The notes below the pieces were generated by a model that was not told the DNA's origin, did no database searches, and saw only the letters and a list, made by a program, of their open reading frames with translations. Position numbers and translations under genes: made by a program. This document shows positions 1-8,774 of a stretch of DNA of 64,000 nt, one piece after another. How positions within the stretch are numbered: position 1 is the first letter of the stretch; each line of letters begins with the position of its first letter. The DNA is from Campylobacter gracilis (GTDB lineage: Bacteria > Campylobacterota > Campylobacteria > Campylobacterales > Campylobacteraceae): assembly GCF_001190745.1 (NCBI RefSeq), contig NZ_CP012196.1, forward strand, positions 1,860,001-1,924,000, in the 5' to 3' direction.

Positions 1-101
1 AAGCCCGCCAGCTCGAATTTTTTCTCCTTGCTATAAAACGCAGAGATTATGGAACAGCCGCTAAAAAGCAAAGCTGCCGCAAATAACGCAAACGCCCTCA
101 T
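1..101 (-). CDS. Lipoprotein, N-terminal part (runs off the left edge)
   Basis: The reading frame starts at 101 and leaves the window, so only about 33 residues are visible. They show a basic start, a hydrophobic stretch and a lipobox (LLFSGCS) with Cys16 as the likely lipidation site, so the product should be a membrane-anchored lipoprotein. A strong ribosome binding site (AAGGAGG) lies just upstream. It begins 25 bases after the stop of the PFL-family gene on the same strand and is probably the last visible member of that transcript. Function cannot be judged from this fragment. Confidence 0.75.
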   Translation of the reverse strand, partial: MRAFALFAAALLFSGCSIISAFYSKEKKFELAG

Positions 102-126
102 TTTTCCTCCTTAAGCGGGTTAAGCT

Positions 127-1464
127 TTAATTCTTAAAACTATGAATAGGAGCCGGGATCTGGCCGCCGCGGGCGATGAAGTCAGCCGAGGAGTTTTTAT
201 TTACGCTCATCACGGGCGCGCTGCCGAGCAGGCCGCCGAATTCCAGCGTGTCACCCTCTTTGCCTTTTGGGATTATGCGTACGGCGGTCGTTTTTTGATT
301 TATGACGCCGATCGCGGCCTCGTCGGCTATGATCGCGGCGATCGTCTGCTCGGGCGTATCTTCCGGGATCGCGATCATATCAAGCCCCACCGAGCAAATC
401 GCGGTCATCGCTTCGAGCTTTTCTAGGCTTAGCGAGCCTGCGCGCACTGCGGCGATCATGCCCTCGTCTTCGGAGACGGGGATAAACGCGCCGCTAAGCC
501 CGCCTACTTGGTTGCAGGCCATCACTCCACCCTTTTTGACCGCGTCGTTTAGCAGCGCTAGAGCTGCCGTCGTGCCGTGCGTGCCGACGCGCTCTAGCCC
601 CATCTCCTCAAGCACGCGCGCGACCGAATCGCCCACGGCAGGAGTCGGAGCTAGCGAGAGATCGACGATGCCAAATTTTACGCCAAGGCACTCGGAGGCC
701 ATTTGACCTACGAGCTGTCCGATACGCGTGATCTTAAACGCCGTCTTTTTCACGGTCTCGGCGACCACGTCAAAACTCGCTCCGCGCACCTTCTCAAGCG
801 CGCGCTTAACGACGCCGGGGCCGCTGACGCCCACGTTTATGACGACCTCGGCCTCGCCCACGCCGTGAAACGCGCCCGCCATAAAGGGATTATCCTCGAC
901 GGCGTTGGCAAATACGACGAGTTTGGCGGCGCCCAAATCAGAAAGTCGCGCCGTCTCTTTGATCACGCGCCCCATATCGGCGACCGCGCTCATATTTATG
1001 CCCGTTTTGGTCGAGCCGATATTTACCGACGAGCAGACCTTTTGCGTCGCGGCAAGCGCGGCCGGGATGGAGTCGATCAAAATTTTATCGCCCTTTGCGT
1101 AGCCCTTTTGTACTAGCGCCGAAAAGCCGCCGATAAAGTCGATACCGACCTTTTGCGCCGCCTCGTCCATCGCTTTTGCTAGCGGGACATAGTCTGCGGC
1201 ATTCGTCGCAGCGCCGATGATGGCGATAGGCGTTACGCAGACGCGTTTATTTACGATCGGGATGCCGAGCTCTGCTGAAATTTCATTACCGACCTTTACC
1301 AGATCGCGCGCCTTGTCGGTGATTTTTGCATAAATTTTCTCCGCCGCTTTGCCCATATCGGGATCGATGCAGTCAAGTAGGCTAATGCCCATCGTGATCG
1401 TGCGGATGTCGAAATTTTGCTCCTCGATCATCGTGATCGTTTCGGTTACGTTTTTGATGTCCAT
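127..1464 (-). CDS. PFL family protein (UPF0210/DUF711)
   Basis: A 445-residue cytoplasmic protein of the UPF0210/DUF711 family, whose fold is related to pyruvate formate-lyase but whose reaction is not established. The N-terminal [10 protein letters not shown] start, the many glycine-rich stretches and the full length fit the family. It follows a small ACT-domain protein with a 9-base gap. That pairing is typical: the ACT protein and the PFL protein are adjacent in many bacteria and are thought to act together, perhaps as an amino-acid-sensing pair. AAGG lies seven bases upstream of the ATG. The family assignment is firm; any enzymatic role would be guesswork. Confidence 0.9.
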   Translation of the reverse strand: MDIKNVTETITMIEEQNFDIRTITMGISLLDCIDPDMGKAAEKIYAKITDKARDLVKVGNEISAELGIPIVNKRVCVTPIAIIGAATNAADYVPLAKAMDEAAQKVGIDFIGGFSALVQKGYAKGDKILIDSIPAALAATQKVCSSVNIGSTKTGINMSAVADMGRVIKETARLSDLGAAKLVVFANAVEDNPFMAGAFHGVGEAEVVINVGVSGPGVVKRALEKVRGASFDVVAETVKKTAFKITRIGQLVGQMASECLGVKFGIVDLSLAPTPAVGDSVARVLEEMGLERVGTHGTTAALALLNDAVKKGGVMACNQVGGLSGAFIPVSEDEGMIAAVRAGSLSLEKLEAMTAICSVGLDMIAIPEDTPEQTIAAIIADEAAIGVINQKTTAVRIIPKGKEGDTLEFGGLLGSAPVMSVNKNSSADFIARGGQIPAPIHSFKN

Positions 1465-1473
1465 CTGTGCGCC

Positions 1474-1740
1474 TTAGATGTTGTGCATGGCGTCAAATAT
1501 CGCCGAGCTTTGGATGTTGATTTTTACTTTTAGCTTTTCGCCTAGCTCGTTTAGCTCCTCGCGTAGGGCCGTGAAGTCCTGCTTTTCCTCGCTGGAAACC
1601 ACCGCCATCATCGTAAAAAACTCATCCAAAACCGTCTGGCTGATGTCGTCTATGTTTAGCCCAAGCTGCGCGAGCTTGGCCGAAACGCCCGCCACAATGC
1701 CAACCTTGTCCTTACCGATCACCGTTACGATCGCTTTCAT
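1474..1740 (-). CDS. ACT domain protein (UPF0237 family)
   Basis: An 88-residue protein that is essentially one ACT domain, starting MKAIVTVIGKDKVGIVAGV. It resembles the glycine-cleavage repressor-like UPF0237 family. ACT domains bind small ligands, usually amino acids, at dimer interfaces. There is no DNA-binding or catalytic domain, so it probably acts by binding a partner, most likely the PFL-family protein encoded 9 bases downstream. AAGGAG precedes the start. Family assignment is firm; ligand unknown. Confidence 0.9.
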   Translation of the reverse strand: MKAIVTVIGKDKVGIVAGVSAKLAQLGLNIDDISQTVLDEFFTMMAVVSSEEKQDFTALREELNELGEKLKVKINIQSSAIFDAMHNI

Positions 1741-1790
1741 TTTTACTCCTTTTTAAAATTTAACGTTTTTGAGCGCGGAAGCCGTTAAAA

Positions 1791-2291
1791 CTACTGAATT
1801 TTGCCGCCGTTTGAAATTATCAGCGCAAACACGATTGCGACCAAAGCGTAAAATACTACCGCGAGCCATATCGCCCATCTATTCACGCCGCCGCCCCGCC
1901 TTAGGGCTTCGTCGTCCTGTTTATCCAATAGCGCGACAAATCTATAGCAAACAAAATATTTCGCCATAGTTCCACTACTGACACTAACCGCCATTCCTAT
2001 ACTTCTATCATATTCATCCAAAAACGGAATAAAGCAAGAAATTACCACAAAGGCAAATAGGGCTGCGGCAATTTTGTACTCCTTGCGGTACAGAAAAAAG
2101 AACAGCGTGCCGAAAAAGGCCCACCAACTCCACGTGCTTACGTAATTTAACTCACGCTGCTTGCCGGCGGCAAAAAATTTCTCGCAGGCGCGCGCGTAAA
2201 TTTCAACCTTACTCGGGGTTTGCAAGAAAATTTCCAACTTCTGTCGAAGCAACTTGCCGTCAGATAAAATTTCTCTAGCGTAATCCGTCAT
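1791..2291 (-). CDS. DUF2628-like small membrane protein
   Basis: A 166-residue protein with a charged N-terminal half (about residues 1-50) and two to three hydrophobic segments: a Trp-rich one (STWSWWAFFGTLFFFLYRK), one around FVVISCFIPF and a C-terminal helix near residues 140-160. The W-WAFF...YRK pattern is typical of DUF2628 membrane proteins, which often have tryptophans before a Tyr-Arg-Lys turn. It sits 10 bases after trpS on the same strand, so it is likely co-transcribed, but nothing links it to translation. Function unknown. Confidence 0.7.
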   Translation of the reverse strand: MTDYAREILSDGKLLRQKLEIFLQTPSKVEIYARACEKFFAAGKQRELNYVSTWSWWAFFGTLFFFLYRKEYKIAAALFAFVVISCFIPFLDEYDRSIGMAVSVSSGTMAKYFVCYRFVALLDKQDDEALRRGGGVNRWAIWLAVVFYALVAIVFALIISNGGKIQ

Positions 2292-2301
2292 CTCACCCTC
2301 C

Positions 2302-3270
2302 TTAGCGATAAATCCCTACGGCGGCGCGAACCTTTTGCATCAATGAAGCAGCCGTCGCAGCCGCTCTTTGCGCGCCCTGTCTTAGCATCTCATCTAAAAT
2401 TTCGCGGTGACTTTGATAGTATTCGAATTTATCTCGCGCGTCTTTGAAATAGCCCTGCACGAGCTCGTTTAGATACGCCTTAAAATGCCCGTGCCCCTCG
2501 CCTCCGCGCTCGTAGCGAGCCTGCAGCTCCGCTTGCTCCGCCTCGCTTAAAAACAGCTTCGCGATATTATAGACATTACACCCGCGCCACTGCTTAGGTG
2601 CTTCTAGCGGCTCAGAGGTCGTTACGATACTTGAAATTTGCTTCTTTAGCGTTGCGGCATCTGCAAAAATATCGATCGTATTGCCGTAGCTCTTACTCAT
2701 CTTGGCACCATCTGTGCCCGGCACGATCGCCACTTCATCATTTACTCGCGCTTGCGGAATAGTTAAAATTTCGCCGTGGGCGTTGTTAAATTTAAGCGCG
2801 ATGTCGCGGGCGATCTCGACGTGCTGGATCTGATCCTTGCCCACGGGCACGACCTCCGCGCTGTATAGCAGGATGTCCGCCGCCATCAGAACAGGGTAGC
2901 TAAACAGATCATGCTTGCTCTCAAAGCCCTTGGCGATCTTGTCTTTGTATGCATGCGCTCGCTCGAGCAGCCCCATCGGCGTATATCCGCTTAAAATCCA
3001 GTAAAGCTCCAGCACCTCTTTTACGTCGCTTTGCACCCAAAACACCGTCTTTTTCGGATCGATCCCGAGAGACAAAAACGCCGCGGCGGCCTCGTAGGTT
3101 GAGCTTTTTAGCTTTGCGCCGTCGCTTACGGACGTGAGCGCATGGTAGTTTGCGATAAACATAAACATCTGCTCGCCCGCGTTTTGTGCATCCACCATCT
3201 GCTTGATGCTCGCGAAGTAGTTGCCCAAATGCAGCTTGCCGCTGGGCTGAAGACCCGTTAAAATTCTCAT
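2302..3270 (-). CDS. trpS: Tryptophan--tRNA ligase
   Basis: Charges tRNA-Trp with tryptophan using ATP. At 322 residues it has normal length for a class Ic synthetase. The HIGH-type motif appears as KLHLGNY near residue 13 and the KMSKS loop as GAKMSKSYGN near residue 190. The start MRILTGLQPSGKLHLG is typical. It lies 10 bases downstream of aroK, in the der-aroK-trpS order known from C. jejuni. A good ribosome binding site (AAGGAGC) supports the start. Confidence 0.97.
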   Translation of the reverse strand: MRILTGLQPSGKLHLGNYFASIKQMVDAQNAGEQMFMFIANYHALTSVSDGAKLKSSTYEAAAAFLSLGIDPKKTVFWVQSDVKEVLELYWILSGYTPMGLLERAHAYKDKIAKGFESKHDLFSYPVLMAADILLYSAEVVPVGKDQIQHVEIARDIALKFNNAHGEILTIPQARVNDEVAIVPGTDGAKMSKSYGNTIDIFADAATLKKQISSIVTTSEPLEAPKQWRGCNVYNIAKLFLSEAEQAELQARYERGGEGHGHFKAYLNELVQGYFKDARDKFEYYQSHREILDEMLRQGAQRAAATAASLMQKVRAAVGIYR

Positions 3271-3280
3271 CGTTGCTCCT

Positions 3281-3718
3281 TTAAATCAAAATCAGATCGC
3301 CGTCTACGAAGCCCGCAGCGACGTGCTTGCACTCAAAAATTTTAGCGCTAGGCATCTGCTCTCGCAGCTCGCGCAGAGCCTGCACGAGCATTTTTAAAAC
3401 CTGTCGCCACGAAAGCTCGCTTAAAAATTCGAGCTGCAAGCGCGAGCTTTGCGGATAAAACTCATCCTCGTCCTCGCACGCCCAGTCGTTGTCATCCGCA
3501 TCAAAGCTGCTCGATCCCGCGAGCTCAAGCGCATAAGGCTCGTAAAGATCGAAGTGCCACGCGATCACCCGCTTTGGAATTTCCTCGCGCTCTAAGCCTT
3601 CGATCAATTCGCGCAGCTTTTGCTTTAGCGCCTCTTTCTTTTCAAGCTTATCGTCTTTGCCCTCTTTGCCGTGCGGCTCGGAATTTTTGCCGCCGCCGGA
3701 ACGCTTCTGCTTAGACAT
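3281..3718 (-). CDS. Possible internally initiated protein: C-terminal domain of the aroK fusion
   Basis: In frame with aroK. An ATG at 3718 sits a few bases after AAAGGGGAAAAAG, as good a ribosome binding site as those of real genes here. Translation from it gives 145 residues: a basic start (MSKQKRSGGGK), a charged helix rich in Lys and Glu, an acidic stretch, and a hydrophobic-charged domain ending in VDGDLILI. I recognise no family. Two readings are possible: two genes fused by loss of a stop codon, or one fusion protein with an additional internal product. Confidence 0.4.
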   Translation of the reverse strand: MSKQKRSGGGKNSEPHGKEGKDDKLEKKEALKQKLRELIEGLEREEIPKRVIAWHFDLYEPYALELAGSSSFDADDNDWACEDEDEFYPQSSRLQLEFLSELSWRQVLKMLVQALRELREQMPSAKIFECKHVAAGFVDGDLILI

Positions 3719-4252
3719 CTTTTTCCCCTTTAAATTTAGCCCGTCGCAGGCGGAGCAAATTTCTTTTACGATCTTTTTTACGCTTTTATTTTCGACGTCG
3801 ATTACGATGTCGGCCTTTTTTTCATACGCCCCGTTTCTTTGAGCGTGCAGCGCCGCGGCCTTTTGCAGATCCGCTAACAGCGGGCGCTTGGCAAATTTTT
3901 TCTCCGCATTTTCGCTATTTTTTAAGCGATTAATAATCCCTTCAAAGCTTGATTTCAGATACACGACGGTGCCGATTTTGTTTAAATTTTTCACGGCGTA
4001 AAAGCCGCCGCCCGTAGATATCACGGCGCAGCGGACGGACTTTTCTAAAAATTTCGCAAGGCTCTCTTCCATCTTTCTAAAGCTCTGCTCGCCCTGCTCT
4101 TTAAAAATTTGCCCGATCTTTTTATTGGCGTAGCTTTCGATCATATCGTCGCAATCAAGCGCAAACATCCCGCTTTGCGCAGCCAGCGCCCGCGCTACCG
4201 TGCCCTTGCCGACCCCCATAAAGCCGATAAGCACGATGTTACTGCTCTTCAT
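3281..4252 (-). CDS. aroK: Shikimate kinase with an extra C-terminal domain
   Basis: Phosphorylates shikimate in the chorismate pathway. Residues 1 to about 170 form a complete shikimate kinase: P-loop (GFMGVGKG), the DCDD substrate/Mg motif, FRKMEE arginine, STGGG, and the lid arginine in KRPLL. The usual enzyme ends there, but this frame continues to 323 residues through a Lys/Gly-rich linker into an acidic region (DADDNDWACEDEDE) and a 60-residue domain I do not recognise. Met179 (base 3718) is preceded by a strong internal Shine-Dalgarno sequence (AAAGGGGA), so the tail may also be made as a separate 145-residue protein. The start overlaps der by 14 bases. Confidence 0.9.
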   Translation of the reverse strand: MKSSNIVLIGFMGVGKGTVARALAAQSGMFALDCDDMIESYANKKIGQIFKEQGEQSFRKMEESLAKFLEKSVRCAVISTGGGFYAVKNLNKIGTVVYLKSSFEGIINRLKNSENAEKKFAKRPLLADLQKAAALHAQRNGAYEKKADIVIDVENKSVKKIVKEICSACDGLNLKGKKMSKQKRSGGGKNSEPHGKEGKDDKLEKKEALKQKLRELIEGLEREEIPKRVIAWHFDLYEPYALELAGSSSFDADDNDWACEDEDEFYPQSSRLQLEFLSELSWRQVLKMLVQALRELREQMPSAKIFECKHVAAGFVDGDLILI

Positions 4253-5624
4253 CGCTCTCCCCTTTTTTACGCGGCAGCAGTACTAGCGGACTTCCCGAAA
4301 GAGCAAAGCTCGCGCGCAACCTGTTCATCAAATAGCGCTTGTAGCTAAAATGTAGCGCTTGCGGGCGGTTCATCACAAGGGCGATCTTCGGCGGCGCAAA
4401 GCCGATCTGCGCGGCGTAGTAAATTTTAACCGATTTGCCCCGCTCGCGAGGTATCGGATGCGCCTTTATCGCGGCCTCTACCGCTTCATTGATCCTTGCG
4501 GTGCCGAGCTTGCGCGTGAAATTTGAATAAACCTCCAAAATGAGCGGGTAAATTTTATGTATCCGCTTCTTATCTGTCGCGCTGACGCTGATGATCGGCG
4601 CGTAGGAAAGAAATTTAAACCTATCTCTCAAATCGCGGCAAAACTCGTCGTAATCGCGCTCGCAAAGATCCCATTTGTTTAAAATTATAATTAGACCTAG
4701 TTCAAATTTAGCCGCAAGCCCCGCGATGCGCTCGTCCAGCTCGTTTAGCGGCTCGCTTGCATCAAGTACCAAAAGCGTGATGTCGGAGTTTTGCAGGATT
4801 TTTTCGGTGCGATTTAGCGCGAAACGCTCGATGCCTTCGATCTTACCGCGACGGCGAATGCCCGCCGTGTCGATAAACTCTAGCGTGCGTCCCCCAAATT
4901 CCGTGCTTTCGTTCACCGGATCGATCGTCGTGCCCGCATAATCGCTCACGACCGAGCGCTGCGAGCCTACAAGCGCGTTTAGAAGGCTTGATTTACCGAC
5001 GTTTACCCGCCCGATGATACCCACGCCGATGGTTTTACTAGCGTAAAATTCCTCGTCGCGCCCCTCTTTCGGCTCGCCCTCGTCGTTAAAGCCCTCTATA
5101 AAATCATCAAAAATTTCATCCTCGTCCTGCCTCGCAGGCGCAGGGTCCAAGAAGCCATAGATCCACTCTTTCAGCTCGTCAATGCCGCTGTTGTGAGAAA
5201 CGGAGATCGGGAAAAATTTGACGCCGAATTCGTTAAACTCCCAGCTGCGCTCCTCGTCGCGCTTGCCGTCGATCTTATTGACCGCCAGGGCGATGGGCTT
5301 GCCGAGCCTTTGCAGCGAGAAAAATATCCGCCGCTCATCATCGCTCGGAAGCAGCTTGCCGTCCGTCATAAAGATTATCAAATCCGCGCTCTTGGCTTCG
5401 CTTAGCGTCTTAGCTTGCACGCGCGCAAACAGCTCGGAAGTGTCGTCCAAGCCGCCAGAATCGATCACGCGCACGCGGCGATCGAAAATTTCGGCTTCGG
5501 CTCTATTGGTATCGCGCGTCGTACCCGCAACGTCGCTCGTGATGGCGATACGAGCGCCCGCTAGGCGGTTAAAAAGGCTCGATTTGCCGACGTTGGGGCG
5601 CCCGATGATGATCAAACTTTTCAC
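4239..5624 (-). CDS. der: Ribosome biogenesis GTPase Der (EngA)
   Basis: Double-GTPase needed for assembly of the 50S ribosomal subunit. Two G domains are visible, each with its own P-loop (GRPNVGKSSL near the start and GRVNVGKSSL near residue 213) and NKxD motifs (NKID, NKWD), followed by the KH-like C-terminal domain. I chose the GTG at 5624, giving 461 residues, because AGAAGGA lies five bases before it and Der proteins normally begin just before the first G domain. A frame extension to 5660 has no such support. First gene of the der-aroK-trpS block. Confidence 0.95.
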   Translation of the reverse strand: MKSLIIIGRPNVGKSSLFNRLAGARIAITSDVAGTTRDTNRAEAEIFDRRVRVIDSGGLDDTSELFARVQAKTLSEAKSADLIIFMTDGKLLPSDDERRIFFSLQRLGKPIALAVNKIDGKRDEERSWEFNEFGVKFFPISVSHNSGIDELKEWIYGFLDPAPARQDEDEIFDDFIEGFNDEGEPKEGRDEEFYASKTIGVGIIGRVNVGKSSLLNALVGSQRSVVSDYAGTTIDPVNESTEFGGRTLEFIDTAGIRRRGKIEGIERFALNRTEKILQNSDITLLVLDASEPLNELDERIAGLAAKFELGLIIILNKWDLCERDYDEFCRDLRDRFKFLSYAPIISVSATDKKRIHKIYPLILEVYSNFTRKLGTARINEAVEAAIKAHPIPRERGKSVKIYYAAQIGFAPPKIALVMNRPQALHFSYKRYLMNRLRASFALSGSPLVLLPRKKGESDEEQ

Positions 5625-6002
5625 GTTCGTCCTTCTGATTTTTGGCGCGATTATAACCAAAAATAGATTAAAGCCAAATTCTACGCGCTCGCTCGCGCAA
5701 GTCGGGCGGCAAAATTTTATAAAATTTAAGCGCTAAATTTAGAGAAATTTTATCGCGACACTAGCGGAACGCCGCACGGACGCAAGACGTCAAAACGCGC
5801 GATCCATCGCCGAACATATCGCAGAATGCGGAGCTGTGCGTAAATTTCATAAAATTTAAATACCGAAGCCTGGGCGCGAAGTACAAAACCGAGCCGTCGT
5901 ACGGGGTGCGCAAAAACAGGCGGCACAACGAAATATTAAAACGGCGGAATATTAAAATTTAATCATTATGCGTGTATAATTCCGCAAATTTAAAGGGTCG
6001 CG
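5625..6002. other. Intergenic region between divergent der and the EamA pair
   Basis: About 380 bases without a supportable gene. It carries several AAATTT/AAAATTTT words and the promoter for the plus-strand transporter pair near its right end. No RNA gene or clear terminator was recognised. Confidence 0.6.
5975..5980 (+). promoter_or_regulatory. -10 box for the EamA transporter pair
   Basis: A perfect TATAAT preceded by TG (TGTATAAT), the extended -10 form favoured by Campylobacter sigma-70, lies 23 bases before the ATG of the first transporter. No convincing -35 box, as is usual for the genus. Confidence 0.6.
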
Positions 6003-6908
6003 ATGAAATACAACAACTTCTTGCTGCACCATCTAAGCGTGTATTATATGCTGGTGGCGTGCTTTTACTACTCTCTTACGGGCGTTTTTGCCAAGCTTTT
6101 GGGCGCGCAAATTTCATCGCTTGAGGTCGTGCTCTTTCGCAATCTGCCCGGACTTTTGATCCTACTTTATAAAATTAAGGCTCGTCCTCGCACGGCGCGC
6201 TTCGCAAACAAGGGCGGTCATCCTTTTACGCTCGCGTTTCGCGGCATTATCGGGATTTTGGGGCTGATGGTATTTTTTTATAACGTCGCTAACATCAGCC
6301 TCGGCGAGGCATTTACCTTTCAAAAAACGGCGTCCATTTGGACGGCGATCATCGCATACTTTACCCTCGGCGAAAAATTCGGCGCGATGGGCTGGTTCTC
6401 GGTCTGCCTAGGCTTTGTGGGCATCGTTTTAGTAATTCAGCCGCAGTTTGGCTTGCAGCCGAGCGATATTTTTGGAATTTTAAGCGGATTATTCGCCGCG
6501 ATGGCGTTTACCTCCGTGCGCGGGCTGCGCAAATACTATAGCTCCGATACGATCATCCTCTCTGCGCTTCTTGCCGGCACGCTGATGCCCGTAGCGCTTA
6601 TGATCGCGGCAGAATTTATAGACGCGCCCGCGCTGAGCTTTATGCTTTGCAAATTTAAAATTCCAAACGCGCAGGGTTGGCTCTTTGCCGTGCTTTTGGG
6701 GCTGCTGGGGCTGTTTTATCAAACCTACGTCACCAAGGCCTACGCCGCGACGCGCAAAGCGGGCATAGTAGCTACGATCAGCTACGCCGACATCATCTTT
6801 TCGACGCTATTTGGGCTGCTGCTAGGCGACGCCTTGCCCGGTTTCATGGCGCTTGGAGGTATGGCGCTCATCATCGCCGCGGGCGCGCTCGTGGCGAACC
6901 GAAAGTAG
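6003..6908 (+). CDS. DMT superfamily (EamA) transporter, copy 1
   Basis: A 301-residue integral membrane protein with about ten hydrophobic helices arranged as two EamA repeats, the build of drug/metabolite transporters that export or import small metabolites. Recognisable family traits are the Arg-Asn-Leu-Pro turn after the second helix (LFRNLPG) and the GEAFTFQKTA segment. The substrate cannot be predicted. The next gene, six bases downstream, is clearly a paralogue sharing segments such as AFTFQKTA and the RKAGIVA...SYADI/SYSDI region, so the pair arose by tandem duplication and may act as a heterodimer or as two specialised carriers. Confidence 0.9.
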   Translation: MKYNNFLLHHLSVYYMLVACFYYSLTGVFAKLLGAQISSLEVVLFRNLPGLLILLYKIKARPRTARFANKGGHPFTLAFRGIIGILGLMVFFYNVANISLGEAFTFQKTASIWTAIIAYFTLGEKFGAMGWFSVCLGFVGIVLVIQPQFGLQPSDIFGILSGLFAAMAFTSVRGLRKYYSSDTIILSALLAGTLMPVALMIAAEFIDAPALSFMLCKFKIPNAQGWLFAVLLGLLGLFYQTYVTKAYAATRKAGIVATISYADIIFSTLFGLLLGDALPGFMALGGMALIIAAGALVANRK

Positions 6909-6914
6909 GGCGGC

Positions 6915-7847
6915 GTGAAGCAGAAATTTTACTCCGCGTTTTGGCTGAAACATCTGGGCGTTTATTATATGCTCGTAGCGAGCTTTTATTTCGCGCTAAA
7001 CGGCGCGCTAGCCAAGGTCATGGCGGAGCATATGAGTAGCGCAGAGATCGTGTTTTTCCGCAACGTCGTAGGCATCGGCATCGTGCTGTTTTCGCTAAGG
7101 CGGGTAAAAAATCTGGGGCCAGGCGGCAAGCCGTGGCTGCTCGCGTTTCGCGGCTTTATCGGCAGCTGCGGTATCTTAGCGACTTTTTACAACATCGCCC
7201 ACATCGATCTTGGCACCGCTTTTACCTTCCAAAAGACGGCGCCCATTTTCACCGCGCTATTTTCGGCGTTTTTCTTAGGCGAGAAGCTAAGCTCGCGCGG
7301 CTGGTTTGCGATACTGCTCGGTTTTGGCGGAATTTTACTCGTCGTGCGCCCGCACATCGGCATCAGCGTAACCGACGCAGTGGGAATTTTCGGCGGCATG
7401 TGCGCTGGGCTTGCATATACGAGCGTGCGCGAGCTCCGCAAACACTACGCCACAAACCTCATCGTGCTGGTTTTCGTCTCATCCGCTACCTTTCTAAGCG
7501 CGATGATGATGGCTGCAGGCTGGGCGCTCGGTGATAGCGAGGTTAAAATTTTAGGGCTTTTCAGCGGAGCGGATTTGGCCAGGCTTGCTTACTTTAATCT
7601 ACCGAGCCTGCTCGGTTGGGTGCTCGTGGCGCTTCTGGGCGTCAGCGGTATCTACTTTCAAATTTACATGACGCGCGCCTACGCCGCTTCTCGCAAAGCG
7701 GGCATCGTCGCCGCGATCAGCTACAGCGACATCCTATTTAGCATGGCGCTAGGAATTATGCTAGGCGATCATCTGCCCGGTCCGATCGTGCTAGCAGGCA
7801 TCGCGGTAGTAATTTTAAGCGGAATTCTAATCGCCCGCGAGCGCTAA
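6915..7847 (+). CDS. DMT superfamily (EamA) transporter, copy 2
   Basis: A 310-residue paralogue of the preceding gene with the same two EamA repeats and about ten membrane helices. The start is GTG at 6915, six bases after the upstream stop, and translational coupling is likely because only a weak GGGCGGC lies before it. Identity with copy 1 is strongest at LGVYYMLVA, AFTFQKTAP and RKAGIVAAISYSDI. Divergence elsewhere suggests an old duplication rather than a recent one. Substrate unknown. Confidence 0.9.
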   Translation: MKQKFYSAFWLKHLGVYYMLVASFYFALNGALAKVMAEHMSSAEIVFFRNVVGIGIVLFSLRRVKNLGPGGKPWLLAFRGFIGSCGILATFYNIAHIDLGTAFTFQKTAPIFTALFSAFFLGEKLSSRGWFAILLGFGGILLVVRPHIGISVTDAVGIFGGMCAGLAYTSVRELRKHYATNLIVLVFVSSATFLSAMMMAAGWALGDSEVKILGLFSGADLARLAYFNLPSLLGWVLVALLGVSGIYFQIYMTRAYAASRKAGIVAAISYSDILFSMALGIMLGDHLPGPIVLAGIAVVILSGILIARER

Positions 7848-7956
7848 ATTTAAAACCAATTCAAACGCGGCGCAAAGCTAAATTTTATCCGTGCCGCCCG
7901 CCTGCGCTAAATTTCAGCAGTCTAAAAGCTTAAAAAGACTAACATTCAAATCAAAG

Positions 7957-7971
7957 TTCTACGGCGTAGAA
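7957..7971 (+). promoter_or_regulatory. Perfect dyad TTCTAC-GGC-GTAGAA upstream of the activase operon
   Basis: A 6-3-6 inverted repeat followed by ATATTTTT, ending 27 bases before the first ATG of the five-gene operon. It could be a regulator's operator, or a short attenuator-like hairpin, since a U-rich run follows. Only the dyad is seen; the binding factor is unknown. Confidence 0.4.
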
Positions 7972-7997
7972 ATATTTTTCGACGGATTTAAAATTTT

Positions 7998-8774
7998 ATG
8001 CATTTTATCGGTATCGACATCGGCTCAACCTCGTCAAAGGTCGCCGTTATGGACGAACGCGGCGAATTTTGCGAGCTATTTTTGCTGCCAAGCGGCTTTA
8101 GCGCGGTCAAGGTCGCGCGCCAGATCAAGCAAGCCTTAGAGCAAAAAGGCTACGGCGAGGGCTTCGTGACGGCTACGGGCTACGGACGCGTTAGCGTAGA
8201 GTACGCGCAGCTTAGCATGAGCGAAATTTTATGCCACGGCCTTGGGGCACACTTTTTATTTGAGCAAGACTGCACCGTCATCGATGTGGGCGGGCAAGAC
8301 ACCAAAGCGATCAAAATAGAAAACGGCAAACCAGCGGATTTTATCATGAACGACAAATGCTCGGCAGGCACGGGTAAATTTTTAGAGATCAGTGCGGGCC
8401 GCTTGGGGCTTGAGCTTAGCGAAATTTACAAAACCGCCCGCAAAAATCCCGCGATTAAAATTAGCTCAACGTGCACTGTTTTTGCAGAAAGCGAGATCGT
8501 CTCGCTAAGCGCAAACGGAGCCGAAACTAGCGAGATCGCCTACGCCATCGTGGATTCCTCCGCGCACAAGGTCGCCTCTCTCATCAAACGGCTGGAAAAT
8601 CAAATTTATTTTTTAAGCGGCGGACTTAGCAACGTGCCGCTCTTTAAGCAGCTTCTAGGCGAGCATCTGGGGGCTAAAATTTTTACTTGCGAAAACGCAA
8701 TCTACTGCGGTGCGATGGGCGCTGCGCTTATCGGAGCACGCAAAGCAAACGAAATTTTAAAGGAGACGAGATGA
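7998..8774 (+). CDS. CoA-dehydratase-type activase (HgdC/YjiL family)
   Basis: ATP-dependent [4Fe-4S] electron donor of the acyl-CoA dehydratase activase family, 258 residues. ASKHA-fold motifs are present: GIDIGSTSSK phosphate loop, DVGGQDTK, and two glycine-rich loops. Cys121 in NDKCSAGTG and Cys159 in STCTVFAESE are the two family cysteines that hold one cluster between the dimer halves. Such activases hydrolyse ATP to push a single electron to a partner at very low potential. The partner here should be the next gene, which overlaps by four bases (ATGA). The nearest known pair is E. coli YjiL/YjiM. No strong ribosome binding site precedes the ATG. Confidence 0.92.
   Translation: MHFIGIDIGSTSSKVAVMDERGEFCELFLLPSGFSAVKVARQIKQALEQKGYGEGFVTATGYGRVSVEYAQLSMSEILCHGLGAHFLFEQDCTVIDVGGQDTKAIKIENGKPADFIMNDKCSAGTGKFLEISAGRLGLELSEIYKTARKNPAIKISSTCTVFAESEIVSLSANGAETSEIAYAIVDSSAHKVASLIKRLENQIYFLSGGLSNVPLFKQLLGEHLGAKIFTCENAIYCGAMGAALIGARKANEILKETR

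Noticed and set aside
5625-5660. Longer N-terminus for Der
   Set aside because: The 12 extra residues have no ribosome binding site and precede the point where Der proteins normally begin; the GTG at 5624 has a good one.
8687-8770. Longer N-terminus for the YjiM-like protein
   Set aside because: It would lie inside the activase gene in another frame; the ATG at 8771 has AAAGGAG and the usual start of the family.
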